A program made the position numbers and the translations under genes. 64,000 bases of DNA, from contig SCNI01000010.1 of NCBI GenBank assembly GCA_005502775.1, forward strand, positions 1 to 64,000, written 5' to 3'. The stretch comes from Microbacteriaceae bacterium 3FA27C10 (GTDB lineage Bacteria; Actinomycetota; Actinomycetes; Actinomycetales; Microbacteriaceae). Below the pieces are notes generated by a model. The model saw only the letters and a list, made by a program, of their open reading frames with translations. It was not told the origin of the DNA and searched no databases. Positions 25,437 through 32,821 of the stretch are shown here, piece by piece. Numbering within the stretch: the first letter of the stretch is position 1; each line of letters opens with the position of its first letter.

Positions 25437-26753
25437 GTGGCGAAGGTGCTGCGCCGGCCCGAACCCTGGCATTACCTGCTGCTCGCCGCGGGCGGCCTCT
25501 TCATCGCGCTGTGCGCCAGGCACCAGTGGTTCTTCTTCGACGAGTGGGCCTTCCTCGTGCCCAGCGGGCCCACGAACCTGCTCGCCCCGCACGTGGGGCA
25601 CTGGAGCACCGGCCCGATGCTCCTCACCCATGCCCTGCAGGGCATGTTCGGCCTCCGCAGCTACGCGCCCTACGTGGGGCTCGCCATCGCCATCCACCTC
25701 GGCATCGCCCACCTGCTGTGGCGCATCCTCCGCCGCGTCGGCGTGCAGGAGTGGGTCGCCGTGGCGCTCGCGTTCTTCTTCACGGTGCTCGGGGCCGGGG
25801 CGCAGAACATCCTCTGGGGCTTCCAGATCGGCTTCATGGGCGCCATCCTGCTCGGCCTCGGCGCCCTGCTCGTGGTCGACGTGGCCGAGCCCCGGCATCC
25901 CGCGCTCGCCTACGCCGGCTTCGTCGTGCTCTCGGTGACCTCGCTCGCCTTCGCCGGCACCGCACTGCCGCTCCTGGCCGCAGCGGCGGTGCTAGCCTGG
26001 CGCAGACGCGGATGGCGCCGCGCCGCGCTGCTGCTCGCCCCCTCGGTCGTGATCTATGCGGCCTGGTACCTCTACGCGGCGACGGCCTTCGTGCAGGCTC
26101 CCGCCGGCCGGGCCGAGACCGTCGAGCAGCTGCTCACCGCCGTGCCCCAGTACGCCGCCACGATGTTCGTCGACGCCCTGCAGGCGATCACGCCGATCCC
26201 GCTGTTCGGCATCGTGCTGTTCACCGTGGTGCTGCTGGTGGTGGCCGCGCGCTTCACCGCGCTCTGGCGCACGCGGCCACTCGCGCTCGCCACGACGCTC
26301 GCCGCCGTGGCCTTCGCCCTGCTCACGGGCTTCTCGCGGGTGAACCTCGGCATCCCCGAGGCGGGTGCCGGCCGCTACGTGTACTACATGGTCGCACTGA
26401 TGCTGCCGGTGCTGGGTGTGGCGGCGACGGCCGCCATCCGGCGCCGGGCCCTGCTCCCGGCGCTCGCCGTTCTCGTGATCGCCGCCGCCGCCGTCTACAA
26501 CGCCGGGCTGCTGCGCGTCGACTCGCTCGAGCAGGCCTCCCGCGAGCAGGGGTCGCGCGCGATCATCTCCGCGGCGGCGGCCGCGCTGTCCGACCCCGCC
26601 CTGACGGTGCCTCCGGATGCGCAGCCCGAGCCGCAATACGCGCCCGATCTCACCGCGGCCGACCTGCGCATGCTGCTCGAGGAGGGACAGTTCGTGCCCG
26701 GGCCGTACACGCCGGACGACTATGAGACGGCACGGAAGAACCTCCAGCGCTGA
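25437..26753 (+). CDS. Polytopic membrane protein, possible GT-C-type glycosyltransferase
   Basis: A 438-residue protein with about ten hydrophobic helices, starting at a GTG with a strong GGAGGGGG ribosome site. The first extracytoplasmic loop holds an acidic FFFDEWAF motif. This resembles the Asp/Glu motif of GT-C glycosyltransferases and mannosyltransferase-like proteins that use polyprenyl-phosphate sugars. The C-terminal 70 residues are hydrophilic. No close family is recognisable by eye, so the glycosyltransferase call is tentative. The gene is monocistronic and ends before a strong hairpin. Confidence 0.8.
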   Translation: MAKVLRRPEPWHYLLLAAGGLFIALCARHQWFFFDEWAFLVPSGPTNLLAPHVGHWSTGPMLLTHALQGMFGLRSYAPYVGLAIAIHLGIAHLLWRILRRVGVQEWVAVALAFFFTVLGAGAQNILWGFQIGFMGAILLGLGALLVVDVAEPRHPALAYAGFVVLSVTSLAFAGTALPLLAAAAVLAWRRRGWRRAALLLAPSVVIYAAWYLYAATAFVQAPAGRAETVEQLLTAVPQYAATMFVDALQAITPIPLFGIVLFTVVLLVVAARFTALWRTRPLALATTLAAVAFALLTGFSRVNLGIPEAGAGRYVYYMVALMLPVLGVAATAAIRRRALLPALAVLVIAAAAVYNAGLLRVDSLEQASREQGSRAIISAAAAALSDPALTVPPDAQPEPQYAPDLTAADLRMLLEEGQFVPGPYTPDDYETARKNLQR

Positions 26754-26772
26754 AACGCCCGCGCGGAACGAC

Positions 26773-26819
26773 GGATGCCCGGCACGCCGGCGTCGTGAGA
26801 CGGCGGCGGCCGGGCATCC
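26773..26819. terminator. Bidirectional hairpin terminator
   Basis: A perfect 11-bp outer stem (GGATGCCCGGC at 26773-26783 with its complement at 26809-26819) encloses a further CGCCG/CGGCG pairing. It lies between two convergent genes. Confidence 0.7.
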
Positions 26820-26840
26820 CGGGCGCGGAGGGCGCGAGCG

Positions 26841-27848
26841 CTACTTCGTGGCAGCCGCCAGCGCGCTCACGAGCTGGTCGAGCCCCCAGGGCAGGGACAG
26901 CGCGTTCGGCGGCGACACCGCGGCGACGTACTGAGTGCCCACGAGCTGTGCCACGTGACCGGCCTTCACCGCGGGGATGACCGAAGTCTGCGGCGAGGTG
27001 AGGAAGGCATCCGCCTCGGCTTGCGTGTCGGAGTAGCTCAGCACCACGTCGGCGTCGAGCTTGTCGAGCTGCTCGTAGCTCAGCGTGTAGAAGAACGTGG
27101 AGTCGCCGTTCGCCAGGGCGTCGACGGACGGCGCGACCTGGAAACCGAGATCGAGCATGAACCCGACCCGGGGGTCGGCCTGCTTGTAGACGTAGAAGGT
27201 TCCGCCGACGTCCCACACTGCGGCGATCGTCTTGCCGGCGAACTCCGGATGCGCGGTGGCCGCGGCGGCGAGCTCGCCGTCGATCCCCTGCAGCACGGCA
27301 TCCGCTTCGCCGGAGCGGCCGAGGGCGGTGCCGACCGTGCTGATGACGTCGCGCCACGGGGTGCTCCAGGCCACGTCGGGGTAGGCCACGACCGGGGCGA
27401 TCTGCGAGAGCGTGTCGTACTGCTCCTTGGTGATGCCGGAGTAGACGGCGAGGATGACGTCGGGGTCGGCCGCGGCGATGGCCTCGTAGGGCGGCTCGTC
27501 GGGCGATTCGGGGAGCACGGTCGGCATCGTGGCGCCGGCCTTCTCCACCGCGTCGGCCACCCACGGCAGCACGCCCTTCGAGTCGCCGGCGTAGGAGTCG
27601 AAGGGGATGGCGACGGGAATGACGCCGACGGCGATGGCCGCCTCGGTGCTCCCCCAGCCGAGCGTGACCACGCGCTGCGGGTCGGCGGGCACCGTGGTCT
27701 CGCCGAAGGCGTGCTCGATGGTGACGGGCTGGCCCGAGTCGGCCGAGGCGCCGGCGGCGGAGTCGCTCGGCGATCCGCTGCAGCCGGCGAGCAGCAGAAC
27801 CGCGGCCAGGGTGGTGGCGATGACGCTCGCCGTTTTCAGTCGTGGCAC
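26841..27848 (-). CDS. Iron-siderophore ABC transporter substrate-binding lipoprotein
   Basis: A 335-residue FecB/FepB-like (cluster A-II) binding protein. The GTG start follows GAGGAGG. The lipobox LLAGC gives lipidated C23, then a Ser/Ala linker. The mature part has the two-lobe class III pattern joined by a long helix (DPQRVVTLGWGSTEAAIAVG at the start of lobe 1). It lies 37 bp after the ATPase gene, but a DtxR-like box at 27876-27894 suggests its own iron-regulated promoter in addition to read-through. It delivers ferric siderophore to the permeases upstream in the operon. Confidence 0.94.
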   Translation of the reverse strand: MPRLKTASVIATTLAAVLLLAGCSGSPSDSAAGASADSGQPVTIEHAFGETTVPADPQRVVTLGWGSTEAAIAVGVIPVAIPFDSYAGDSKGVLPWVADAVEKAGATMPTVLPESPDEPPYEAIAAADPDVILAVYSGITKEQYDTLSQIAPVVAYPDVAWSTPWRDVISTVGTALGRSGEADAVLQGIDGELAAAATAHPEFAGKTIAAVWDVGGTFYVYKQADPRVGFMLDLGFQVAPSVDALANGDSTFFYTLSYEQLDKLDADVVLSYSDTQAEADAFLTSPQTSVIPAVKAGHVAQLVGTQYVAAVSPPNALSLPWGLDQLVSALAAATK

Positions 27849-27875
27849 GGGGCCTCCTCGTTCGGGTTGCAGAAG

Positions 27876-27894
27876 TAAGGACAGCCTACCCTAA
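27876..27894. promoter_or_regulatory. DtxR/IdeR-like iron box before the binding-protein gene
   Basis: TAAGGACAGCCTACCCTAA matches the DtxR consensus TTAGGTTAGCCTAACCTAA at 15 of 19 positions. It covers the stop codon of the ATPase gene, 28 bp upstream of the binding-protein start. Confidence 0.65.
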
Positions 27895-28686
27895 AGAGTG
27901 AAAGCGCCCCATCGGCACCACGAGCGGCGAAGCGCTCACCGGATCGGGGATCACGAGCGCCTCGAGCCCGAACGCCTCGCGCACCACCTCTGCGGTCACG
28001 ACCGAAGCGGGCTCCCCCTCGGCGACGATGCGCCCGCCCGCCATCACCACGATGTGGTCGGCATAGCGGGCCGCGAGGTTGAGGTCGTGCAGCACCATCA
28101 CGACGGTGGTGCCGCGCTCCCGGTTGAGCTCGTGCAGCAGGTCGAGCACCTCGATCTGGTGCGTGACGTCGAGGAAGGTGGTGGGCTCGTCGAGCAGCAG
28201 CACCTCGGTCTGCTGGGCGAGGGCCATCGCGATCCACACCCGCTGCCGCTGGCCGCCCGAGAGCTCCTCCACCCGGCGCGCGGCCAGATCGAGCGTGTCG
28301 GTGGCCCGCAGCGCCTCGGTCACGGCGGCGTCGTCGTCGGCGGTCCACTGCCGGAACAGACCCTGGCGCGGGAAGCGCCCCCGGCCCACGAGGTCGGCGA
28401 CCGCGATGCCCTCGGGCGCCACGGGCTGCTGCGGCAGCAGCCCGAGCACCGTCGCGAGGCGGCGACTCGGGTAGCGGTGCACGTCGGTGCCGTCGAGGGT
28501 CACCACCCCGGCCTCCGGGTGCAGCAGCCGGGCGAACGAGCGCAGCAGGGTGGATTTGCCGCACGCGTTCGGGCCCACGATCACCGTGATGCGGCCGTCG
28601 GGCACCACGAGGTCCAGCCCGTCGACCACCCGGTGGCCGTCGTAGCCCAAGGCGAGGCCCGCGGCCTTCAGTTCATGGGGGTTCAT
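27886..28686 (-). CDS. Iron-siderophore ABC transporter ATP-binding protein (FepC-like)
   Basis: A 266-residue ATPase with Walker A GPNACGKST, signature LSGGQRQRV, Walker B LLLDEPTTFLD, and the D-loop and switch His in place. The 'TTFLDVTHQ' wording is typical of FecE/FepC subfamily members. Its start overlaps the FecCD permease stop (ATGA). It powers ferric-siderophore import through the two adjacent permeases. Confidence 0.96.
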   Translation of the reverse strand: MNPHELKAAGLALGYDGHRVVDGLDLVVPDGRITVIVGPNACGKSTLLRSFARLLHPEAGVVTLDGTDVHRYPSRRLATVLGLLPQQPVAPEGIAVADLVGRGRFPRQGLFRQWTADDDAAVTEALRATDTLDLAARRVEELSGGQRQRVWIAMALAQQTEVLLLDEPTTFLDVTHQIEVLDLLHELNRERGTTVVMVLHDLNLAARYADHIVVMAGGRIVAEGEPASVVTAEVVREAFGLEALVIPDPVSASPLVVPMGRFHSLG

Positions 28687-29714
28687 CCGATTCCTCTCGT
28701 GCGCCCGGCCCGGGCCACGAGCCCGAGCAGCACCGGAGCGCCGATGACGCTCGTGACGATGCCCACCGGCACCTGCAGACCCGGCACGGCGTGCTGGGCG
28801 ATCACATCGGCGCCCGCCACGACCACGGCGCCGACGAGCGCGCTCACGGCGAGCGCGGGGCCCGTGCCGCCGAGCAGCCTCCGGGCGATCGGCGCGGAGA
28901 CGAAGGCGACGAAGGCGATCGGGCCCGCGGCCGCCGTGCCGAGCGCCGCGAAGCCGACGGCGACGAGCAGCAGCAGGATGCGCACCCGCGGTGCCCGCAC
29001 GCCGAGGCCGGTGGCCGCCTCGTCGCCGAGCTGCAGCATCCGGAGCCGGGGGGCGAGGGCGATCAGGGCGGCGAGCAGCACCGCCCCGCCTACGGCCGTG
29101 ACGACGAGCTCCTGGAGCTGCACCGTGCCGATGCTGCCGACGAGCCAGACCAGCGCCGACTGGGCGTCGCGCACGTCGGCCCGGGTGAGCAGGAAGCCGA
29201 TCAGGGCCTGGGCGAGGAAGGCGAGGGCGATGCCGATGATGACGAAGCGCGTTCCGGCCGCCGCGCCGGAGCGGCCGGCGAGCAGCAGGATGAGCACCGC
29301 CACGGCGACGGCTCCGCCGAAGGCCGCGAGCGAGAGCGCGAGCCCGCTCCACCCGGCGAGCAGCACGGCGGCGACGGCGGCGGCGCTCGCCCCCTGCGAG
29401 ACGCCGATGATGTCGGGGCTCGCGAGCGGGTTGCCGAGAAGACTCTGGAACACGGCGCCGGCGAGCCCGAAGAGCGCGCCGACCAGGAGCCCGAGCGTGA
29501 GACGCGGCAGGCGCAGGCCGAGCACGACGAAGCGGTCGCCGCCGCCGCCCTGGCCGAGCAGGGCCGCGACGACGTCGCCCGGGGAGATCACGCGGTCGCC
29601 GAGCATCAGGGCGAGCACGGCGATCACCGCCAGGAGCAGCACGAGCGCGGCCGCGACGAGGCCGAGTCGACGCCGGCCACGACGGCGCACGGCCGCGACG
29701 ACGACGGAGCTCAT
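28683..29714 (-). CDS. FecCD-family siderophore permease (FepG-like)
   Basis: A 343-residue permease with nine or ten predicted helices. It has the family hallmarks LPRLTLGLLVGALFGLAGAVFQ and NPLASPDIIGVSQGAS. It overlaps both neighbours by 4 bp. It pairs with the FepD-like permease encoded just upstream to form the transmembrane channel. Confidence 0.95.
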   Translation of the reverse strand: MSSVVVAAVRRRGRRRLGLVAAALVLLLAVIAVLALMLGDRVISPGDVVAALLGQGGGGDRFVVLGLRLPRLTLGLLVGALFGLAGAVFQSLLGNPLASPDIIGVSQGASAAAVAAVLLAGWSGLALSLAAFGGAVAVAVLILLLAGRSGAAAGTRFVIIGIALAFLAQALIGFLLTRADVRDAQSALVWLVGSIGTVQLQELVVTAVGGAVLLAALIALAPRLRMLQLGDEAATGLGVRAPRVRILLLLVAVGFAALGTAAAGPIAFVAFVSAPIARRLLGGTGPALAVSALVGAVVVAGADVIAQHAVPGLQVPVGIVTSVIGAPVLLGLVARAGRTRGIG

Positions 29715-30754
29715 CGCACCACCGCCCGGTCGCGGCGCACCAGCACGATCAGCACCGGGGCGCCGACGACCGCCACCACGATGCCCGCCTCGAGCTCGGC
29801 CGGCTGCGCGACGAGGCGCCCGAGGGTGTCGGCGAGCACCAGCAGGGCGGCACCGAGCGGAACGGAGTAGGCGAGGATCCAGCGGTAGTCGGCGCCGACG
29901 AACCGTCGCGCGAGGTGCGGAACCACGAGCCCCACGAACACGAGAGGGCCGGCGAGGGCGGTCGCGGAGCCGCAGAGCAGGATGATGGCGACGCCGGCCA
30001 CCACGCGCGTGAGGCCCACCCGCTGCCCGAGGCCCCGGGCCACGTCGTCGCCGAGAGCGAGCCCGTTGAGGCTGCGGCCGAGCAGCAGCGCCGCCGCCGC
30101 CCCGACGAGCAGGAACGGCGCGAGGGTGCCCACGAGCCCGACATCGCGCGCCACGAGCGAGCCCACCGACCAGAAGCGGTACTGTCCGAGCGTGTCGAGG
30201 CTGCGCAGGAGGACCAGGGTGATCGCCGAGGTCAGTACGGCGGTGACCGCGGCGCCGGCCAACGTCAGCCCGAGCGGGCTCGGCCCCGACCGGCCGGAGG
30301 CCACCAGGTACACCACCACGGCGGCGACCGCCGCCCCGAGGAACGCGAACCAGACGTAGCCGGAGGGCGCGCTCACCCCGAACACCGAGATGGCCACGAC
30401 CACGGCGAGGGATGCCCCGGCGTTCACTCCGAGGAGGCCCGGGTCGGCGAGGGGATTGCGCGTGAGACCCTGCATGAGCGCACCCGCGAGGCCGAGGGCG
30501 GCGCCCGCCACGAGCCCGATCACGGTGCGCGGAACGCGGAGATCGAGCACGACCATCTGCTCGACCTGGTCGCCCGCCCGCCCGGTGAGCGCATCCAGTA
30601 CCGCGGAGAGCCCGATCGACCGCGAGCCGAGGAAGAGGCTCGCGAACACGGCGAGCGCCACGATGACGAGCAGCACCACGAGGCCCGCCACGCGCGCGGT
30701 GCGGCGGCGGCGGCCGAGCACGGCGGGCACCGCCGGGGCGGCGACCCGCGTCAC
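29711..30754 (-). CDS. FecCD-family siderophore permease (FepD-like)
   Basis: A 347-residue permease. The GTG start overlaps the stop of the siderophore-interacting protein gene (GTGA). After a short basic N-terminus come about nine helices and the FecCD motifs RVPRTVIGLVAGAALGLAGALMQ and NPLADPGLLGVNAGAS. The wording is distinct from the FepG-like partner, so the two form a heterodimer. Confidence 0.94.
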   Translation of the reverse strand: MTRVAAPAVPAVLGRRRRTARVAGLVVLLVIVALAVFASLFLGSRSIGLSAVLDALTGRAGDQVEQMVVLDLRVPRTVIGLVAGAALGLAGALMQGLTRNPLADPGLLGVNAGASLAVVVAISVFGVSAPSGYVWFAFLGAAVAAVVVYLVASGRSGPSPLGLTLAGAAVTAVLTSAITLVLLRSLDTLGQYRFWSVGSLVARDVGLVGTLAPFLLVGAAAALLLGRSLNGLALGDDVARGLGQRVGLTRVVAGVAIILLCGSATALAGPLVFVGLVVPHLARRFVGADYRWILAYSVPLGAALLVLADTLGRLVAQPAELEAGIVVAVVGAPVLIVLVRRDRAVVR

Positions 30755-31740
30755 TGCGCTTCGGCCTTGCCGAGCCTCCAGTAGCCCATGAACGCCACGC
30801 GCCGGCGGTCCACGCCGACGTCGCTGACGAGCAGGCGCCGCAGGCCCTTGATCACCGCAGACTCGCCCGCCAGCCAGGCGTAGAAGCGGTGTTCGCCGGC
30901 ACCGGCATCGGCCGGCGGCTCGCCCGGTGAGTCCCAGAGCATCTCCACGTCGACGTCGATCTCGGCGAGCTCCTCGGGGGCGCTCAGCGCCGGAGCGACG
31001 GTGTCGCGATGCTCTCCCACCCACGCGCGCACGGCGGCGTCGAGAGTCGTGTGGCCCGCGTCGCGGCAGAGCCAGGTGACGGATGCCTCGGCCCGGCAGT
31101 CGAGCTCGACGGCGTCGGCGGCGTGCGGCACCTCGATGAAGGCGTGCGCGCGAGTGCCCGCGGGGAGCGACTCGAGGATGCTGCAGATCGCGGGCGCGGC
31201 CGTCTCGTCGCCGGCGAGCAGGTAGTCGACCGCGTCGCCGGGATGCCAGTCGAGGCCCACCCGGTAGTCGACGCTCGCGTCGTCGGGGCCCACGATGACG
31301 AGCGGGTCGCCCGCCGCCGCGGTCTCGAGCCAGAGTGCGGCGGGGCCGGGGGCTCCGCCCTCGTGGCCGTGCACCACGAAGTCCACGTCGAGCTCTTTCT
31401 CCTCCGGCCGCACCGCGCGCACCGTGTAGGTGCGGAAGGGGTTGCGCTCGCTGTCGGGCAGCTCACGCCAGCGCTGGTACCAGGTGCCCTGCGCGATCGT
31501 GTCGGGGTCGTCCCAGCCGCAGTCGCCGAGTCGCCCGTCGGCGTGCGGGAACACGATCTTGACCCGCTGGTCGAGACCGGCGGTGCCGAAGCCGTCGAAG
31601 TCGGGGCCGGTGAACGTCACCCGGCGGAAGCCGGGGCTGAGCTCTGCGATACGGGCGACGGTGGCGCGGAAGGGGCGGTACGCCGGCCGCGCGTCGCGGG
31701 CTCTCTCCGACGCGGACGACGACGAGGAGTAGGTAAGCAT
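30751..31740 (-). CDS. Siderophore-interacting protein (ViuB/SIP-type ferric-siderophore reductase)
   Basis: A 329-residue FAD-binding reductase of the SIP/ViuB family. Residues about 20-140 form the flavin domain (RPFRATVARIAELSPGFRRVTF, then FRTYTVR in the RxYT role). The C-terminal part is the siderophore-interacting NAD(P)H-like domain (FYAWLAGESAVIKGLRRLL). It should release iron from imported ferric siderophores by reduction. It is the first gene of the uptake operon. The ATG is the only plausible start and carries a -10-like CATACT 6 nt upstream, while a DtxR-like palindrome spans the start codon. The leading Ser-rich stretch is poorly conserved-looking. Confidence 0.94.
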   Translation of the reverse strand: MLTYSSSSSASERARDARPAYRPFRATVARIAELSPGFRRVTFTGPDFDGFGTAGLDQRVKIVFPHADGRLGDCGWDDPDTIAQGTWYQRWRELPDSERNPFRTYTVRAVRPEEKELDVDFVVHGHEGGAPGPAALWLETAAAGDPLVIVGPDDASVDYRVGLDWHPGDAVDYLLAGDETAAPAICSILESLPAGTRAHAFIEVPHAADAVELDCRAEASVTWLCRDAGHTTLDAAVRAWVGEHRDTVAPALSAPEELAEIDVDVEMLWDSPGEPPADAGAGEHRFYAWLAGESAVIKGLRRLLVSDVGVDRRRVAFMGYWRLGKAEAQ

Positions 31741-31746
31741 TACCTA
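31728..31746. promoter_or_regulatory. DtxR/IdeR-like iron box over the SIP start codon
   Basis: The core TAGGTAA-GCA-TTACCTA (31730-31746) is a 7-bp inverted repeat matching DtxR half-sites. It overlaps the ATG of the siderophore-interacting protein and the expected leaderless transcription start, so bound DtxR-Fe would block the whole uptake operon. Confidence 0.75.
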
Positions 31747-31752
31747 AGTATG
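31747..31752 (-). promoter_or_regulatory. -10 element (CATACT) of the siderophore-uptake operon
   Basis: On the minus strand CATACT precedes the ATG by 6 nt, the same spacing as other leaderless promoters in the window. Confidence 0.45.
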
Positions 31753-31811
31753 TCAGCCGCACTCCGCATCCGCGAGGCGCAGCCCGTGCCGGCGTCCGCG
31801 AACGAGCGAGG

Positions 31812-31833
31812 GCCCCGGTCTCACGACCGGGGC
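31812..31833. terminator. Hairpin terminator after the oxygenase gene
   Basis: A perfect 9-bp stem GCCCCGGTC / GACCGGGGC with a 4-nt loop (TCAC) lies 24 bp past the stop of the oxygenase-like gene. It separates that gene from the siderophore-uptake operon. Confidence 0.75.
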
Positions 31834-31856
31834 ACTCGGGTACGACGATCGGAGGA

Positions 31857-32630
31857 TCAGGCCTCGCTCATCGCCAGCTTCTCGGCCTGGCCGCGCGCGG
31901 CGAGCGCGGCGGCACGGGCGGCGATGCGGCGGGCCTGCTCGGCCTGGCCGGCGTCGAGCACGTCCTGCGGCACATCGACGCTCTCCGTGTGGTTCACACC
32001 GTGGTACTTCTCGATGTAGGCGTCGAGCTCGGGGCCCGACTCCCACGAGGTGATGAGGCAGTAGCGCGGCTCGGTGCCGTAGTGCGCGGCGGCGTGCCAG
32101 AGGCGCTGGGTGTCGATCACGAGCTGGGCGCCGGCCGGGAGGGCGATGCGCACCTCGCCGCTCGGGTCGGTGCGGTTCTCGCGCAGCACGAAGTAGCTGT
32201 CGGTGTCGTCGGTGAGGTTGAAGAAGCCACGCACGACCCAGCCGGTGCCGTCGGGGTTCAGACGGTTGTTGTCGTCCTGGTGCAGGTTGTAGAGGCAGTC
32301 GGCGTAGGTGTTGGGCTGCAGCTCGATCACGCGGCAGCGGCCGACGTTGGCGCCGGGCTCCTGGGCGCGGGCGGTGAGGGTGGGGGCGATCGCGTTCTGC
32401 GAGGGGATCCAGACGCCGTCCTTGTCGGTGCGCGGCGGCTTGTGGTTCCAGAACCCGTTGCACTCGATCTCGCCGAAGGCGCTGGCGAGCGGTGCGAAGC
32501 GGGTGTCACCCGACGACTTCCAGTCGTTGTACTCGAGGTCGAGCCATTCCTTGGGATCGATCTCTTTGTTGTAGCGGTCGAGAACCACGTAGCCGGTCTC
32601 TTCGAGAGCGGCGGACTTGATGTAACCCAT
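31857..32630 (-). CDS. Putative Fe(II)/2-oxoglutarate-dependent oxygenase, iron-regulated
   Basis: A 257-residue cytoplasmic protein of no family I can name with certainty. It has the layout of a double-stranded beta-helix oxygenase: a NLHQDD motif (HxD iron ligands), a central strand pair (RGFFNLTDDTDSYFVLRE), then DTQRLWHAAAHYG with the distal His, and EPRYCLI with an Arg that could bind 2-oxoglutarate. The C-terminal 45 residues are an Ala/Glu/Arg-rich helix. A DtxR-like box lies 54 bp upstream, and it neighbours the siderophore-uptake operon. A role in siderophore biosynthesis, modification or degradation is inference. I used ATG 32630; ATG 32642 is in frame but only 2 nt from the AAAGGG ribosome site. 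Confidence 0.78.
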   Translation of the reverse strand: MGYIKSAALEETGYVVLDRYNKEIDPKEWLDLEYNDWKSSGDTRFAPLASAFGEIECNGFWNHKPPRTDKDGVWIPSQNAIAPTLTARAQEPGANVGRCRVIELQPNTYADCLYNLHQDDNNRLNPDGTGWVVRGFFNLTDDTDSYFVLRENRTDPSGEVRIALPAGAQLVIDTQRLWHAAAHYGTEPRYCLITSWESGPELDAYIEKYHGVNHTESVDVPQDVLDAGQAEQARRIAARAAALAARGQAEKLAMSEA

Positions 32631-32683
32631 GATGTGAATCATGCCCTTTCGTCGTGGGCCAGCACGTTTTAACAGGCCCGAAC

Positions 32684-32700
32684 TTAGGCAAGCCTACATT
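32684..32700. promoter_or_regulatory. DtxR/IdeR-like iron box upstream of the oxygenase gene
   Basis: TTAGGCAAGCCTA has one excellent DtxR half-site and core; the second half (CATT) is degenerate. Its distance from the gene start suits a promoter position. Confidence 0.6.
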
Positions 32701-32821
32701 CCGGCCCCTGAGAAGGGACTTTGGTCATACGGAGGGTCCCGCGGCCCGGCCTGACGCGCATCCGCTTCTATTAGACTCGACGGCTGCACCTGCCGCGCGA
32801 CCGAGAGGCGAACAGAGAACC

